Below are positions 48,849 through 58,100 of a DNA stretch of 64,000 nucleotides, one piece after another; the stretch's first letter is position 1; every line of letters starts with the position of its first letter. The notes under the pieces were generated by a model, which saw nothing but the letters and a program-made list of their open reading frames with translations, searched no databases and was not told the origin of the DNA. Position numbers and translations under genes: made by a program. The DNA is from Bryobacterales bacterium (GTDB lineage Bacteria > Acidobacteriota > Terriglobia > Bryobacterales > Bryobacteraceae). The stretch spans positions 1 to 64,000 of the forward strand of contig JADZCM010000001.1 in NCBI GenBank assembly GCA_020851555.1, written 5' to 3'.

Positions 48849-49951
48849 CGCCGCCCCCCTGCGAGACGCTCGAACAGGCCGGCATACGCCGATACCATGG
48901 CATCCACGCCGAATCGCGCCGCTCGCGCCCGCGCGGCGCATCCCATCGCGCGGCGGCGCCCGGCATTTCCCGCGAGTTCCGCCATAGCCCGGGCGAGCGC
49001 CTCTGGCCTGCCGGGCTCGACGAGCACTCCGGTGACTCCATCCTCCACGAGTTCCGGAACTCCGCCAACGGCGGTGGCAACCACGGGCAGGCCGGCAGCC
49101 ATGGCCTCCATCACGCTGAGGGGATTTCCCTCCCAGCGGGAGGCGAGGGCGAACAGGTCCGCGGCGCAAAGCAGATCCGCAACGTCCGCCAGCACGCCCA
49201 GAAACCGGACTTGCGCCGCCATATTGAGACGCCGGACACACTCGCGCGCGGGTTCACGCAGACTGCCCTCACCCGCCAGAAGCAGGCGCCAGGACGGGTT
49301 CACGGAAGCGGAAGCCGCGGCGAAGGCGCGCACCAGGCCCTCCGGGTCCTTCTGCGGCTCCAGCCGGGCTACGGAGGCAACCAGGACATCGGAGTCGGCG
49401 AAGCCATGCGCGCGCCGCCAGGCGGTGCGCGCCCCGGGGCGGTTGAACCGGCTGAGATCGACGCCATTGGGGATGGTGGCTGCCGGGCTTCTGCCGTGCC
49501 TCAACTCGAAAGAACGGGCCACCACGCCGGACACCGCCACGGCCGCCACACCCCGGCGGAAAGCGGAGTGATCGAGCCATGCGGTCAGCCTGTCGGGATC
49601 TTTTCCGGCCAGGTTGTGAAGAGTGTGCACGACGGCCGCGGGGCCCGCCACGCGCCGGACGTATCGCAGCGTGTAAGAGTGCGTATGAATAATGTTTGGT
49701 TGGTACTCGAGGAAGACCCGCCTGAGCCGGGGCCACATGCGAAGGTCGGGGCCGGCGCGTTTGCCAAGACGCGAGCACGGGATTCCCCGTTCCGAGAGTA
49801 CGGGTCCGAGGTCTTCCGGTTCCGCACCGTAGAGTGTGACGACGGCGGTGTCGAAGCGGTCACGAGGCAGCCCGCAAGCGAGGGCCACGGCGACCTGTTC
49901 GGCGCCCGCGCGCCGCAGCGTAGGCAGCACTTCGGCCACCCGCAGTCTCAC
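48845..49951 (-). CDS. Glycosyltransferase family 4 protein
   Basis: A 368-residue GT-B glycosyltransferase with 'LPTLRRAGAEQVAVALACGL', 'IIHTHSYTLRYVRRV', 'VARLEPQKDPEGLVRAF', 'LAGEGSLREPARE' and 'WEGNPLSVMEAMAAGLPVVA'. The GTG at 49951 overlaps the upstream ligase stop (GTGA); an ATG further upstream would invade that gene. The sugar and linkage are unknown. Confidence 0.9.
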   Translation of the reverse strand: MRLRVAEVLPTLRRAGAEQVAVALACGLPRDRFDTAVVTLYGAEPEDLGPVLSERGIPCSRLGKRAGPDLRMWPRLRRVFLEYQPNIIHTHSYTLRYVRRVAGPAAVVHTLHNLAGKDPDRLTAWLDHSAFRRGVAAVAVSGVVARSFELRHGRSPAATIPNGVDLSRFNRPGARTAWRRAHGFADSDVLVASVARLEPQKDPEGLVRAFAAASASVNPSWRLLLAGEGSLREPARECVRRLNMAAQVRFLGVLADVADLLCAADLFALASRWEGNPLSVMEAMAAGLPVVATAVGGVPELVEDGVTGVLVEPGRPEALARAMAELAGNAGRRRAMGCAARARAARFGVDAMVSAYAGLFERLAGGRR

Positions 49952-51150
49952 TCCTGGATCTCCCGGCGCCGGAAACAGCGCGCCCATTCCGTCATGACCA
50001 GCGCCGCGAAGAGCCATCCCACTTTACGGTGCTCCCAGGAGAGCGTCAGGACGCCAACCGCCCAGCAGGCCAAAGTCACCGCCCAGAGCGAGCGCTCCGC
50101 CGGCCGAAGCATCCAGACGTAGGCCGCCAGAACTCCCAGCCACAGGGCGAAGAGGCCGAAGCCCGCCAGGCCGCACTCGACCAGCACCGAGAGGTAGGCG
50201 TTGTGCGCAACGTAACGGTGGCCGGGTCTCGCGGGAATCCCCAATTCCGGCTCCACGGCCTCGGGAAATGCGCCGGCGCCCACGCCCAGCAACGGCCGGG
50301 AAAGGAGCGCCCGCACTCCGGCCTTCCAGATCTGCTTCCGGTTGTGGAGCATCCCGCCGGCCTCCGGCGGGGGGAGCGTCGTGAGGCGCTGGCGCGAGAA
50401 GGGCGGCGCAAGATACAGCACGCCGCACAGCAGGAAGCCGAACAGAATCAGGTTCCACCAGCGTTGAGCCCGGTCCAGCCCGCGCCACGCGAGCGCCGTG
50501 TAACTGAACGCGCAGAACGTCACGATCAGCGCGGTGCGGGACGCCGAAAGCAGCACCGCCGCAACGGCCAGCGCGGCCGAGAACCGGCAGAACCATCGCA
50601 TGAAAGCGCCGCCCCGGGCCGCCAGGTAGAGCGCCGGCGGAACCGACAACGCGACGGTCAAGCCCAGATCGTTGGGGTCGAATCCAGGCGCGGCGTAACG
50701 CCGGTAGTAGGTCTCCAGGCCCTGTGCATAGCGAAGCAGCGTCAGAATGGAGGCGGCGGCGCTTCCCGCCACATAAGCCGCCAACAACTGGCGCTGGCGG
50801 CGGGAAGTGCGGCAGGTCTCCCAGATCAGCCAGACCATAAGCACGAGCTGCACGAAAGTCAGCGCGCGGTCCACCGTCGCCGCCCGCGAAACGCTCCAGA
50901 GGCAGGACAATCCGGTCCAGGCCGCGAAGCAAGCCGCCAGAACCAGCCCCGCATTCAGGCGGCGGTGGCTTCGGCGCAGCCACACTACGCCGGCCGCGGC
51001 CACCAGAGCCGGCCCTCCCAGAAGGCGGGTTGCGGTCCCGAGACCCGGGACCGCCAGGCTCTTCTCCCACGGTATGGAGAACACAAAAGCGCACACCAGC
51101 GGCCAGGCGACGCACCGGTCCAGCCAGGCCGCCAGTTCGGGGCGGTTCAT
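49948..51150 (-). CDS. O-antigen ligase / Wzy-type polymerase family membrane protein
   Basis: A 400-residue protein with about ten hydrophobic segments and the Wzy_C family loop. 'LLSASRTALIVTFCAF' and 'RPLLGVGAGAFPEAV' are visible, as is 'RYVAHNAYLSVLVECGLAGF' with the conserved His-Asn. In this locus, downstream of a flippase, it is best read as the polymerase or ligase that handles the flipped repeat in the periplasm. It is a different paralogue from the gene at 1629. The ATG at 51150 overlaps the flippase stop by 4 bases. Confidence 0.87.
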   Translation of the reverse strand: MNRPELAAWLDRCVAWPLVCAFVFSIPWEKSLAVPGLGTATRLLGGPALVAAAGVVWLRRSHRRLNAGLVLAACFAAWTGLSCLWSVSRAATVDRALTFVQLVLMVWLIWETCRTSRRQRQLLAAYVAGSAAASILTLLRYAQGLETYYRRYAAPGFDPNDLGLTVALSVPPALYLAARGGAFMRWFCRFSAALAVAAVLLSASRTALIVTFCAFSYTALAWRGLDRAQRWWNLILFGFLLCGVLYLAPPFSRQRLTTLPPPEAGGMLHNRKQIWKAGVRALLSRPLLGVGAGAFPEAVEPELGIPARPGHRYVAHNAYLSVLVECGLAGFGLFALWLGVLAAYVWMLRPAERSLWAVTLACWAVGVLTLSWEHRKVGWLFAALVMTEWARCFRRREIQE

Positions 51151-52400
51151 GCCGCCTCCGCGCGCCTGAGCGCCCGCCTCAGGATCCAGAGTTGCCCGGT
51201 GATCTGAATCGCAGCCGCCAAGGCGATCGCCGCCGCCGCCCCTCTCAGCCCGAAGGAAGGAACCAGCAGCCAGTTGGCCGCAACGGCGGCGGAAGCCGTG
51301 AGCAGCAGCAAGGGCAACTGAAGCAGAAACGACCGTGCGCTCGTGATCACGTAGCCGAGCAGCACGGCCATGTGGACGAACGTGGCAGCCACCATCACCT
51401 CGACCAGCAGCCCTGCATGGACCGCGTAGTCGGCCCGGTAGGCGATGCGCAGGAACTGGCCTCCGGCCAGCCGGGCAAATAGAACCCCTCCCACTCCCAG
51501 CAGCAGGGTCAGCCCGGCCAGCTTCCCCGACAGGAGCCGGAAACCCGCGGCGTCGCGCCGGTTGTAGAAGCGCGCCAGGCGCGGCGTGGCGGTCTGTCCC
51601 AGGGCGTTCGCCACGGTGCTGCCGGCGTTCAGGAAGGCGGCCACCGCGGCGAAAACGCCCAGCTCACGGGAGCCCAGGAAAGCCCCCACCGCATAGCGCG
51701 GGACGTTGCTCGTGAAGGAAACCAGAGTGAGCACCAGCCCCAGCGGCAGGGCTGTCCGGAGGACTTCCCACGGCGCCCGCGAGCCGGTCCTCCCGAGGCT
51801 CTGTCCGCGGGAAGCAACCGGGAGATCGTGGGCCAGCAGCACCAGGATTCTGGCTGCCGCCAGCGCGGTTACTGACCACGCCAGGCTCCCCGTATGCCTC
51901 AGCACCACTGCCAGTGCGAGGACAGCGAGCAGACCGCGCAGGATCATGGAGCGGGCGATCACGCTCATCCGTTCGTCCCGCTGCAAAGCGCCGTAACAGG
52001 CTTCGCTGAAGTTGTCCGCGCTGAGCGACAAGCCCAGCAGGATGATGATGCCGCCCGCCTGCGACGAGGCGAGCGCCATCAGCGCGAAAGCCGCCATCGC
52101 TACGGCGGTCGCCGCCAGGCGCATCGCCAGGTAGTCCCCGAGACTGTGCCGCCGCTCCATGTCCGTGGCCAGGACGGCGCGCAGGTTCATGTGGGACAGC
52201 ATGGACACGGGCGTCGCCAGCGCCAGCGCGAACGCGTACCGGCCCAGCATTTCGGGCGAACCGAGTTTGGCGATCAGGCTCAGGACCGCCCACTGCGTCA
52301 GGCCGAACAGGACATTGCCGAGGAAAGTCCAGGCAAAGTTCCGGTGCATGGGAACGCGCGCAACGTCCCGGGCAGCCTCATCGGACGTGGCTTCGAGCAC
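51147..52400 (-). CDS. Polysaccharide flippase, Wzx/MATE-like
   Basis: A 417-residue oligosaccharide flippase of the MOP superfamily. It starts with 'FAWTFLGNVLFGLTQWAVLS' and 'SPEMLGRYAFALALATPVSM' and has about twelve hydrophobic segments. It would translocate undecaprenyl-linked repeats across the inner membrane. The GTG at 52400 is 6 bases after the DUF1684 gene; an internal ATG ('MHRNFAW') would drop 17 residues and is also possible. It is the first clear polysaccharide gene of the train. Confidence 0.88.
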   Translation of the reverse strand: MLEATSDEAARDVARVPMHRNFAWTFLGNVLFGLTQWAVLSLIAKLGSPEMLGRYAFALALATPVSMLSHMNLRAVLATDMERRHSLGDYLAMRLAATAVAMAAFALMALASSQAGGIIILLGLSLSADNFSEACYGALQRDERMSVIARSMILRGLLAVLALAVVLRHTGSLAWSVTALAAARILVLLAHDLPVASRGQSLGRTGSRAPWEVLRTALPLGLVLTLVSFTSNVPRYAVGAFLGSRELGVFAAVAAFLNAGSTVANALGQTATPRLARFYNRRDAAGFRLLSGKLAGLTLLLGVGGVLFARLAGGQFLRIAYRADYAVHAGLLVEVMVAATFVHMAVLLGYVITSARSFLLQLPLLLLTASAAVAANWLLVPSFGLRGAAAAIALAAAIQITGQLWILRRALRRAEAA

Positions 52401-52406
52401 GGTCTC

Positions 52407-53276
52407 TCAATGATGGTAGTCCAACTCTCCGGCGGGAATCGGGATGGACAGACGGTTTTGAGGAGGCGGAAGCGGACAGGTCAGGTACGGGCTGAAGGCG
52501 CAAGGGGGACTGTAGGCACGGTTGAAATCCAGCAGCACGGTCCCGCTCTGAGGCATGGGAGAGTAGAGAAACCGCCCTGCCGGATAAGTCTCCTTGCCGG
52601 AGGTTTGGTCCTTGAAGATGAAGAAAAGCCGGTCGCCTTCGAGCACGGGCTCCAGCCGGTACTCTTTGCCACCCACCAAAAAGGAAGCGTATCCCGGGCT
52701 GGGTTGGTTCTCCGTGTCGCCGGTGATGCTTTCGATCGCCAGTTGACGAACGGCGGGATACGCCACCCACTTGGCCTGGATGCGCCATGCCTCATTGACG
52801 GGATACCAGCGGAGCCCCTTGAACTCCTTGCGGAACCTGCTGTTCCTGTCGCGCAGGCGCACCGCGAAACGCTTGCCGCGTCCCAGGACGAACATCGAGA
52901 GATCGCCGATGGCGATCACGGTAGGCTGCCCCTGCGTGTCGGGGCGCATTTCGAGGGAGCTGACAGGCTTGCCGCCGGAGGTCACCGCGGCTCCCCTGGC
53001 CGCTGTAAAGGTGACCTTGCCCCCACGAAGCAGGAACTCACCTACCCGGGCCGGCGCGCCCGCGGGGAGCGCGATGCTGCTGTCGGAGGCGGAACCGGCC
53101 GGGTTGCTGCCCTCCCGGAGCCAGAACAGCCCCACCACCGTCGTCCACCCGGTGTCGGCGGTAAGGCTGGCCTCCCTGGCTTTACGCCACGCTTCGGTTT
53201 CTTCCCTGTATGTGAGCGTGGCGGCAAACAGCGCCATGGGAAGCGCAATAAGCCCGCAGAGAAGGGAAAAGCGCAT
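52407..53276 (-). CDS. DUF1684 exported protein
   Basis: A 289-residue exported protein of the DUF1684 family, a beta-rich fold seen widely in Acidobacteriota and actinobacteria. The C-terminal signature 'DFNRAYSPPCAFSPYLTCPL' followed by 'PPPQNRLSIPIPAGE' is intact. The signal peptide covers about residues 1-19. The ATG at 53276 shares one base with the recA copy-2 stop; a GTG three bases earlier gives a GTGA overlap. Translation is therefore likely coupled to recA. The family's activity is unknown to me. Confidence 0.85.
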   Translation of the reverse strand: MRFSLLCGLIALPMALFAATLTYREETEAWRKAREASLTADTGWTTVVGLFWLREGSNPAGSASDSSIALPAGAPARVGEFLLRGGKVTFTAARGAAVTSGGKPVSSLEMRPDTQGQPTVIAIGDLSMFVLGRGKRFAVRLRDRNSRFRKEFKGLRWYPVNEAWRIQAKWVAYPAVRQLAIESITGDTENQPSPGYASFLVGGKEYRLEPVLEGDRLFFIFKDQTSGKETYPAGRFLYSPMPQSGTVLLDFNRAYSPPCAFSPYLTCPLPPPQNRLSIPIPAGELDYHH

Positions 53277-54346
53277 CACCTTGCTGCCCGGCGGGCCCCT
53301 GGCGCGGGTTCCGGAGCAGGCGCGGGCGGCGGCGGAGCGGCCGGCGCCTCCCGCGTCAGCCCGAGCAGTTTCCGGAGTTCCGCGCCGATCTGCTGCCGCA
53401 CGTCCTGGTTATCCTTCAAAAACTGCCGCGCGTTCTCGCGGCCCTGGCCGATCCGCTCCCCCTTGTAGCTGAACCACGAGCCGCTCTTTTCGATCAGGTT
53501 CTGCGCGACTCCCAGGTCGAGCAGGTCGCCTTCGCGCGAGATGCCTTCTCCGTACAGAATGTCGAATTCGGCCTCGCGGAACGGCGGGGCAACCTTGTTC
53601 TTCACGATCTTGACCTTGGTGCGGTTGCCCACGACGGCATCCCCGTCCTTGATCGCGGCGATGCGCCGGATGTCGGCCCGCACGGTGGAGTAGAACTTGA
53701 GCGCGCGGCCGCCCGTGGTGGTTTCCGGGTTGCCGAACATGACGCCGATCTTCTCGCGGATCTGGTTAATAAAGATCAGGCAGGTGTTGGACTTGGCAAC
53801 CACGCCCGTGAGCTTGCGCAGCGCCTGCGACATGAGCCGCGCCTGCACGCCCATGTGGGGGTCTCCCATCTCGCCGTCCAACTCCGCCTTGGGCACCAGC
53901 GCCGCCACCGAGTCGATGACCAGCACGTCGATGGCGTTGGAGGAGATCAACGCGCTGGTAATCTCCAGCGCCTGTTCGGCATAGTCGGGCTGCGAGACCA
54001 GCAGGTTGTCGACGTCCACCCCCAGCTTGCGGGCGTAGATCGGGTCCAGGGCGTGTTCGACGTCGATGAAGGCGGCCATGCCGCCGGCCTTCTGCGCCTC
54101 CGCCACGACCTGAAGCGCCACGGTGGTTTTGCCGGAGGACTCCGGGCCGAAGATCTCCGAGATCCGGCCCCGAGGGAAGCCGCCCACGCCCAGGGCCGCG
54201 TCGAGCGCAATGGCGCCGCTCGAGATGGCGGCCACCGGCACGATGGCTTCTTTGGAGCCCAGCCGCAGCACCGATCCCTTGCCGAACTGCTTCTCAATCT
54301 GGCCCAGGGTCAACCCGAGCATACGCGATCGTTCTTTTTCTTCCAT
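53276..54346 (-). CDS. recA: RecA recombinase, copy 2
   Basis: A 356-residue RecA. Walker A 'GPESSGKT' is at 67-74, L1 is '[20 protein letters not shown]', L2 is '[15 protein letters not shown]'. Two substitutions at well-conserved sites are visible relative to copy 1 and E. coli: 'DVEHALDP' for 'DAEHALDP' and 'GDPHMG' for 'GDSHMG'. The C-terminus is an Ala/Pro-rich tail of about 30 residues rather than the usual acidic one. The ATG at 54346 begins the conserved N-terminus; the frame is open to 54628 but reads non-RecA sequence. A TATAAT box lies 41 bases upstream. It heads the train of genes running to recA copy 1. Confidence 0.95.
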   Translation of the reverse strand: MEEKERSRMLGLTLGQIEKQFGKGSVLRLGSKEAIVPVAAISSGAIALDAALGVGGFPRGRISEIFGPESSGKTTVALQVVAEAQKAGGMAAFIDVEHALDPIYARKLGVDVDNLLVSQPDYAEQALEITSALISSNAIDVLVIDSVAALVPKAELDGEMGDPHMGVQARLMSQALRKLTGVVAKSNTCLIFINQIREKIGVMFGNPETTTGGRALKFYSTVRADIRRIAAIKDGDAVVGNRTKVKIVKNKVAPPFREAEFDILYGEGISREGDLLDLGVAQNLIEKSGSWFSYKGERIGQGRENARQFLKDNQDVRQQIGAELRKLLGLTREAPAAPPPPAPAPEPAPGARRAAR

Positions 54347-54386
54347 GGTTCGTGCGGCCTCGGCGCCGGCGTGGGGTGACAAGGCG

Positions 54387-54392
54387 ATTATA
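54387..54392 (-). promoter_or_regulatory. Candidate -10 box for recA copy 2
   Basis: A perfect TATAAT on the minus strand, 41 bases before the recA start and within sequence that is otherwise GC-rich. No clear -35 hexamer and no LexA-type dyad could be placed. It is the only good promoter candidate I see for the recA-polysaccharide train. Confidence 0.4.
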
Positions 54393-54542
54393 CCAACCAG
54401 CCGCGGCGGCGAGCAGCAGTTGATCCCCGTAAGAACCGCGCGGCGGTCGCGAGTCACGGGCTTTCGTGACAGTGGGCGCAGCCTGTAGCATGGTTGTAGA
54501 CGCCGCCGTACCCGCCGGGACGGCGGGCGGCGTCCCACCGCC

Positions 54543-54980
54543 ATGACGATGCGGATGCTGATCTGCCTCTGTTCCCTGGCCGCCGCACTCCTGGGCCAGA
54601 CGAAGCCCGCGACAGCCGTGGCCGACACCCCGGCAAACCGCCTGGCTGCCGCGAGGCGTTACCTGAAAGCTGTTCCGCCTTTGGAGATGGTCCAGGACAG
54701 CGTGGACCGGTTGACGGCGCAGTTGCCGGAGGACCAGCGCGCCGAGTTCCGGGAGGCGCTGGCCAGGGTGCTACAGTCCGAGCGCATCGAGAAGATCACG
54801 CTCGACGCCATCGTCAAGCATTTCACAGTCCGCGAGATCAACGCCCTGGCGGCGTTTTACGGCTCGTCCGAAGGCCGCTCCATCTCCAAGAAATTCAGCG
54901 CTTACATGGCCGACGTGATGCCCGCCGTTCAGCAGGAACTGTCCAAGGTCCTGGGCGGTCTGCACGACGAGAAACACTGA
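54543..54980 (+). CDS. DUF2059 exported protein
   Basis: A 145-residue protein with a signal peptide (1 to about 18) and a helical DUF2059 domain: '[20 protein letters not shown]', '[20 protein letters not shown]' and '[22 protein letters not shown]'. The family is periplasmic and of unknown activity. It is divergent from recA copy 2 and alone. A second ATG two codons in is equally possible as start. Confidence 0.82.
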   Translation: MTMRMLICLCSLAAALLGQTKPATAVADTPANRLAAARRYLKAVPPLEMVQDSVDRLTAQLPEDQRAEFREALARVLQSERIEKITLDAIVKHFTVREINALAAFYGSSEGRSISKKFSAYMADVMPAVQQELSKVLGGLHDEKH

Positions 54981-55140
54981 GGTCCACTGCCGCAATACCA
55001 GATCTGGGGCCGAATCCGGTTTACATACTTCATATGGTATGGTACTTTACATTTGGAGCGGACGGTCTTAGGATGTAGATATCCCCCGAGCCGCCGCCGA
55101 GGCGCGCGGAAACTCTGAGCGACGAAAGAGAGTAGACGCC

Positions 55141-58100
55141 TTGCTCAAGCTAAAGCGGTTGGAACTGCACGGTTTCAAGTCGTTTTGCGACCGCACCGAG
55201 GTCAAGTTCAACGGGAGCGGGATCATCGCCGTCGTGGGGCCCAACGGCTGCGGCAAGTCCAACCTGAGCGACGCCATCAGTTGGGTTCTCGGCGAGCAAT
55301 CGGCCAAGAGCCTGCGCGGCAGCCGGATGGAGGACGTCATTTTCGCCGGCACCCGCGAGCGGAAACCGGTCGGGATGGCCTCGGTCACCATGTCGCTGGT
55401 GGACCCCGAGGTGCGTGCGGAACCTGCCGCCCAAGCCGCCGCCGGAGCAGGCGAGCCGAAACGGCCCGGCGAAATCGTCATCACCCGCCGCCTGTTCCGT
55501 TCGGGCGACAGCGAGTACCTGATCGATGGCCGGCCGGCCAGGCTGCGCGACATCCAGGACATCTTCATGGGCACCGGGCTCGGCCCCGAGTGCTACGCCA
55601 TCATCGAGCAGGGTCGAATCGGCCAGATTCTGAGCTCGCGTCCGCAGGACCGGCGCGCGGTGATCGAGGAAGCGGCCGGCGTCACCAGGTTCAAAAGCAG
55701 GCGGAGACTCGCGGAGGCCAAACTGGAGGGGGCCAAGCAGAACCTGAACCGGGTCTTCGACATCCTGGAGGAAGTCAGCCGCCAGGTCAACTCGTTGAAA
55801 AGACAGGCTTCCAAGGCCCGCCGTTACGGGGAGCTTCAACAGGAGCTGACCGGCGAGTTGCGGCGCCTGCTGGCGGGGCGCTACCGGTTGCTCGAACGGG
55901 ACGCCGCGCGGACCGCCGAGGACCTCAGCCTGGCCTCGGGAGAAGCCCGGCAGGCCGCCGCCAGCGTGGCTTCGAGCGACCAGGAGTACAGCCGTCTACA
56001 GGCCGAGACCTTCCGCAGGGAGCAGGAGCTCACTGAGTCGCGCCGGCAACTGGCGGAACTCAAGCTCGAAGCGGAGCGGACGCGCGGCCGGCTGGAAAGC
56101 CAGGCGCAGCAGATCGCCTCCATTGAGCAGCGGCTCTCCAGGGGCGAAAACGAAACGCAGGAACTGGAAAGCAGGTCCGCCGCCCTCCAGAGCGAGCTCG
56201 CCGCCCAGTCAGACCGGGTCCTGGCGCTGGAACGCGAAGTGGAGTCGGCCCGGGCCAGGTTCGCCGCCGGCGCCGCCGGGCGCGAGAGCCTGAATCAGCG
56301 TCTGCGGGAACGGGAGAAGCAGATTGAAGCCTCGCGCCAGGCGGTGCTCCGCCTGCTCGGCGAAGCCTCGGCGCTGCGGAACCAGCTTGCGCAGATCAGC
56401 GAGTATCTGGCGTCGGTGGATCGCGAGAAGACCAGGCTTCAGAAGGAGGAGCAGACGGCGCTCGCGGACCAGGAGTGGATCGCCGCCTCCCAGGAGGATC
56501 TGTCCCGCCGCCTCGCCGAGCGGCAATTGGAGCTGGAATCCGTATCCGGCCGCAGGCGGCGCGCCGAGGAAAACCTCGCGGACCGCCGGAGCCGCGCGGC
56601 CGCGACCCGTCAGCGGCTGGATGAGCTGCGCGCCGAGTTCTCGGACATCAAAGCCCGCAGGGACTCGCTAGAGGAGATCCTCTCGCACCGCGCCTATACC
56701 ACCGAAGCCGTCAAGCGCCTTTTCACCGCGGCCGAACGGGGGGAATCCGGCGGCCTGAAGCCCGCCGGCGTGCTGGCCGATTTCGTGGAGGTCGATCCTG
56801 CCCATGAAAAGGCGGCGGAGGAGTTTCTCCACGACGAACTGGAATACGTCCTGGTCAACGACTGGGCGCAGGCGGAGGCCGGCGTAACCCTCCTACGCAC
56901 GGACCTGGAAGGCCGGGCCACTTTCCTGGTGCACCCGGACAAGCATGTTTCCTTCGGCGGTCCGCACGCCGACGAGCCGCCCATCGGGCCCGAGACGGGC
57001 ATTGTCGCCCGCCTCAGCGACGTATTGCGCCTGACGAACGGCCTGACCGACGCTCCCGCGGAACTGCTCCCGAGGCTCGCCCGCTGTTTCCTGGCGGAGA
57101 ACCGCGCGGACGCGCGAAGGCTGGCGGTTCAGTACCCCTCCTACTACTTCCTCGCTCCCGACGGGGTCTGCTATAGCGGCTACGCGGTCAGCGGCGGCAA
57201 GAAGACCGGGAGCGGCCCGCTGGCTTTGAAGAGGGAGCTGCGCGACCTGGCCGGTTCGGTTCGCTCCAGGCGGGAGGAGATCGACCGGACTGCCGCCCTG
57301 CTGGAGTCGTTGGACGGCGAAATCGCGCGGTTCGAACAGGAATTGGAAAGCCTGCGCGCCGAGCAGCAAGGCAAGGAGAAAGAAACCGTCGCGCTGGAAC
57401 ACGAAGCGCGCAAGCTGGCCGAAGACAAGGCCCGGGCCGGGAGCCGCCTCTCCATGGCTCGCCTCGAACTGGGACGGCTGTCCCAGGAGCAGGAACGCGC
57501 CTTGGCCCAGCGGGCTTCGGCCGAGCAGGGCATTCTCGAGAAAGAGAAGGCCCGGGCCGGGGAGGAGGCCGCCCTTGCCTCCGTCCGGGAAGAGGTCGAG
57601 CAACTCCAGGCCGAGGCCGCGAGGGCGGGAGAGGAGAACGCCGCTTTACGCGCCGGCCTGGCGGGGCTGGAGGAGCGCAGCCGCGCCGGGCAGGAAAGCC
57701 GCGCACGGCTCGAAGCGCAGGCGCGCGAGATCGAGCAGCGGCGCCTGGAACTCGGCGGCGAGACGGAAGGGTTGGGCGCCGAACGCGCGCGGCTGCTCGG
57801 GGACAACGTCGAGCTGGACCGGCGCGCCCTGGAGCTGGCTGCGCGGATCGCCGAGTCGGAGGCCGGAGTCGAGCGCCAGGCAACCGGGGAAACGGCGATG
57901 CGCGAGGGCCTGGCCGCGCTCGAGGAGTCCCTGCGCGCGCTGCGGGCCGGATTGCAGGAGGCCGAGCAGAAACGCGCCGGAATCGAGCTTGAGCTGGTGA
58001 AGCGGCAGGCCGAACTTCGTTTCCTGGACGAGACCAGCCACAGGGAATTGAATACGGCCATCGTGGAGGTCGCCGCGCCCTATGAGGCGGTTCCCGATGA

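Noticed and set aside
44794..54346. One recA copy as a pseudogene
   Set aside because: Both copies have complete Walker A, L1, L2 and normal length with no frameshift.
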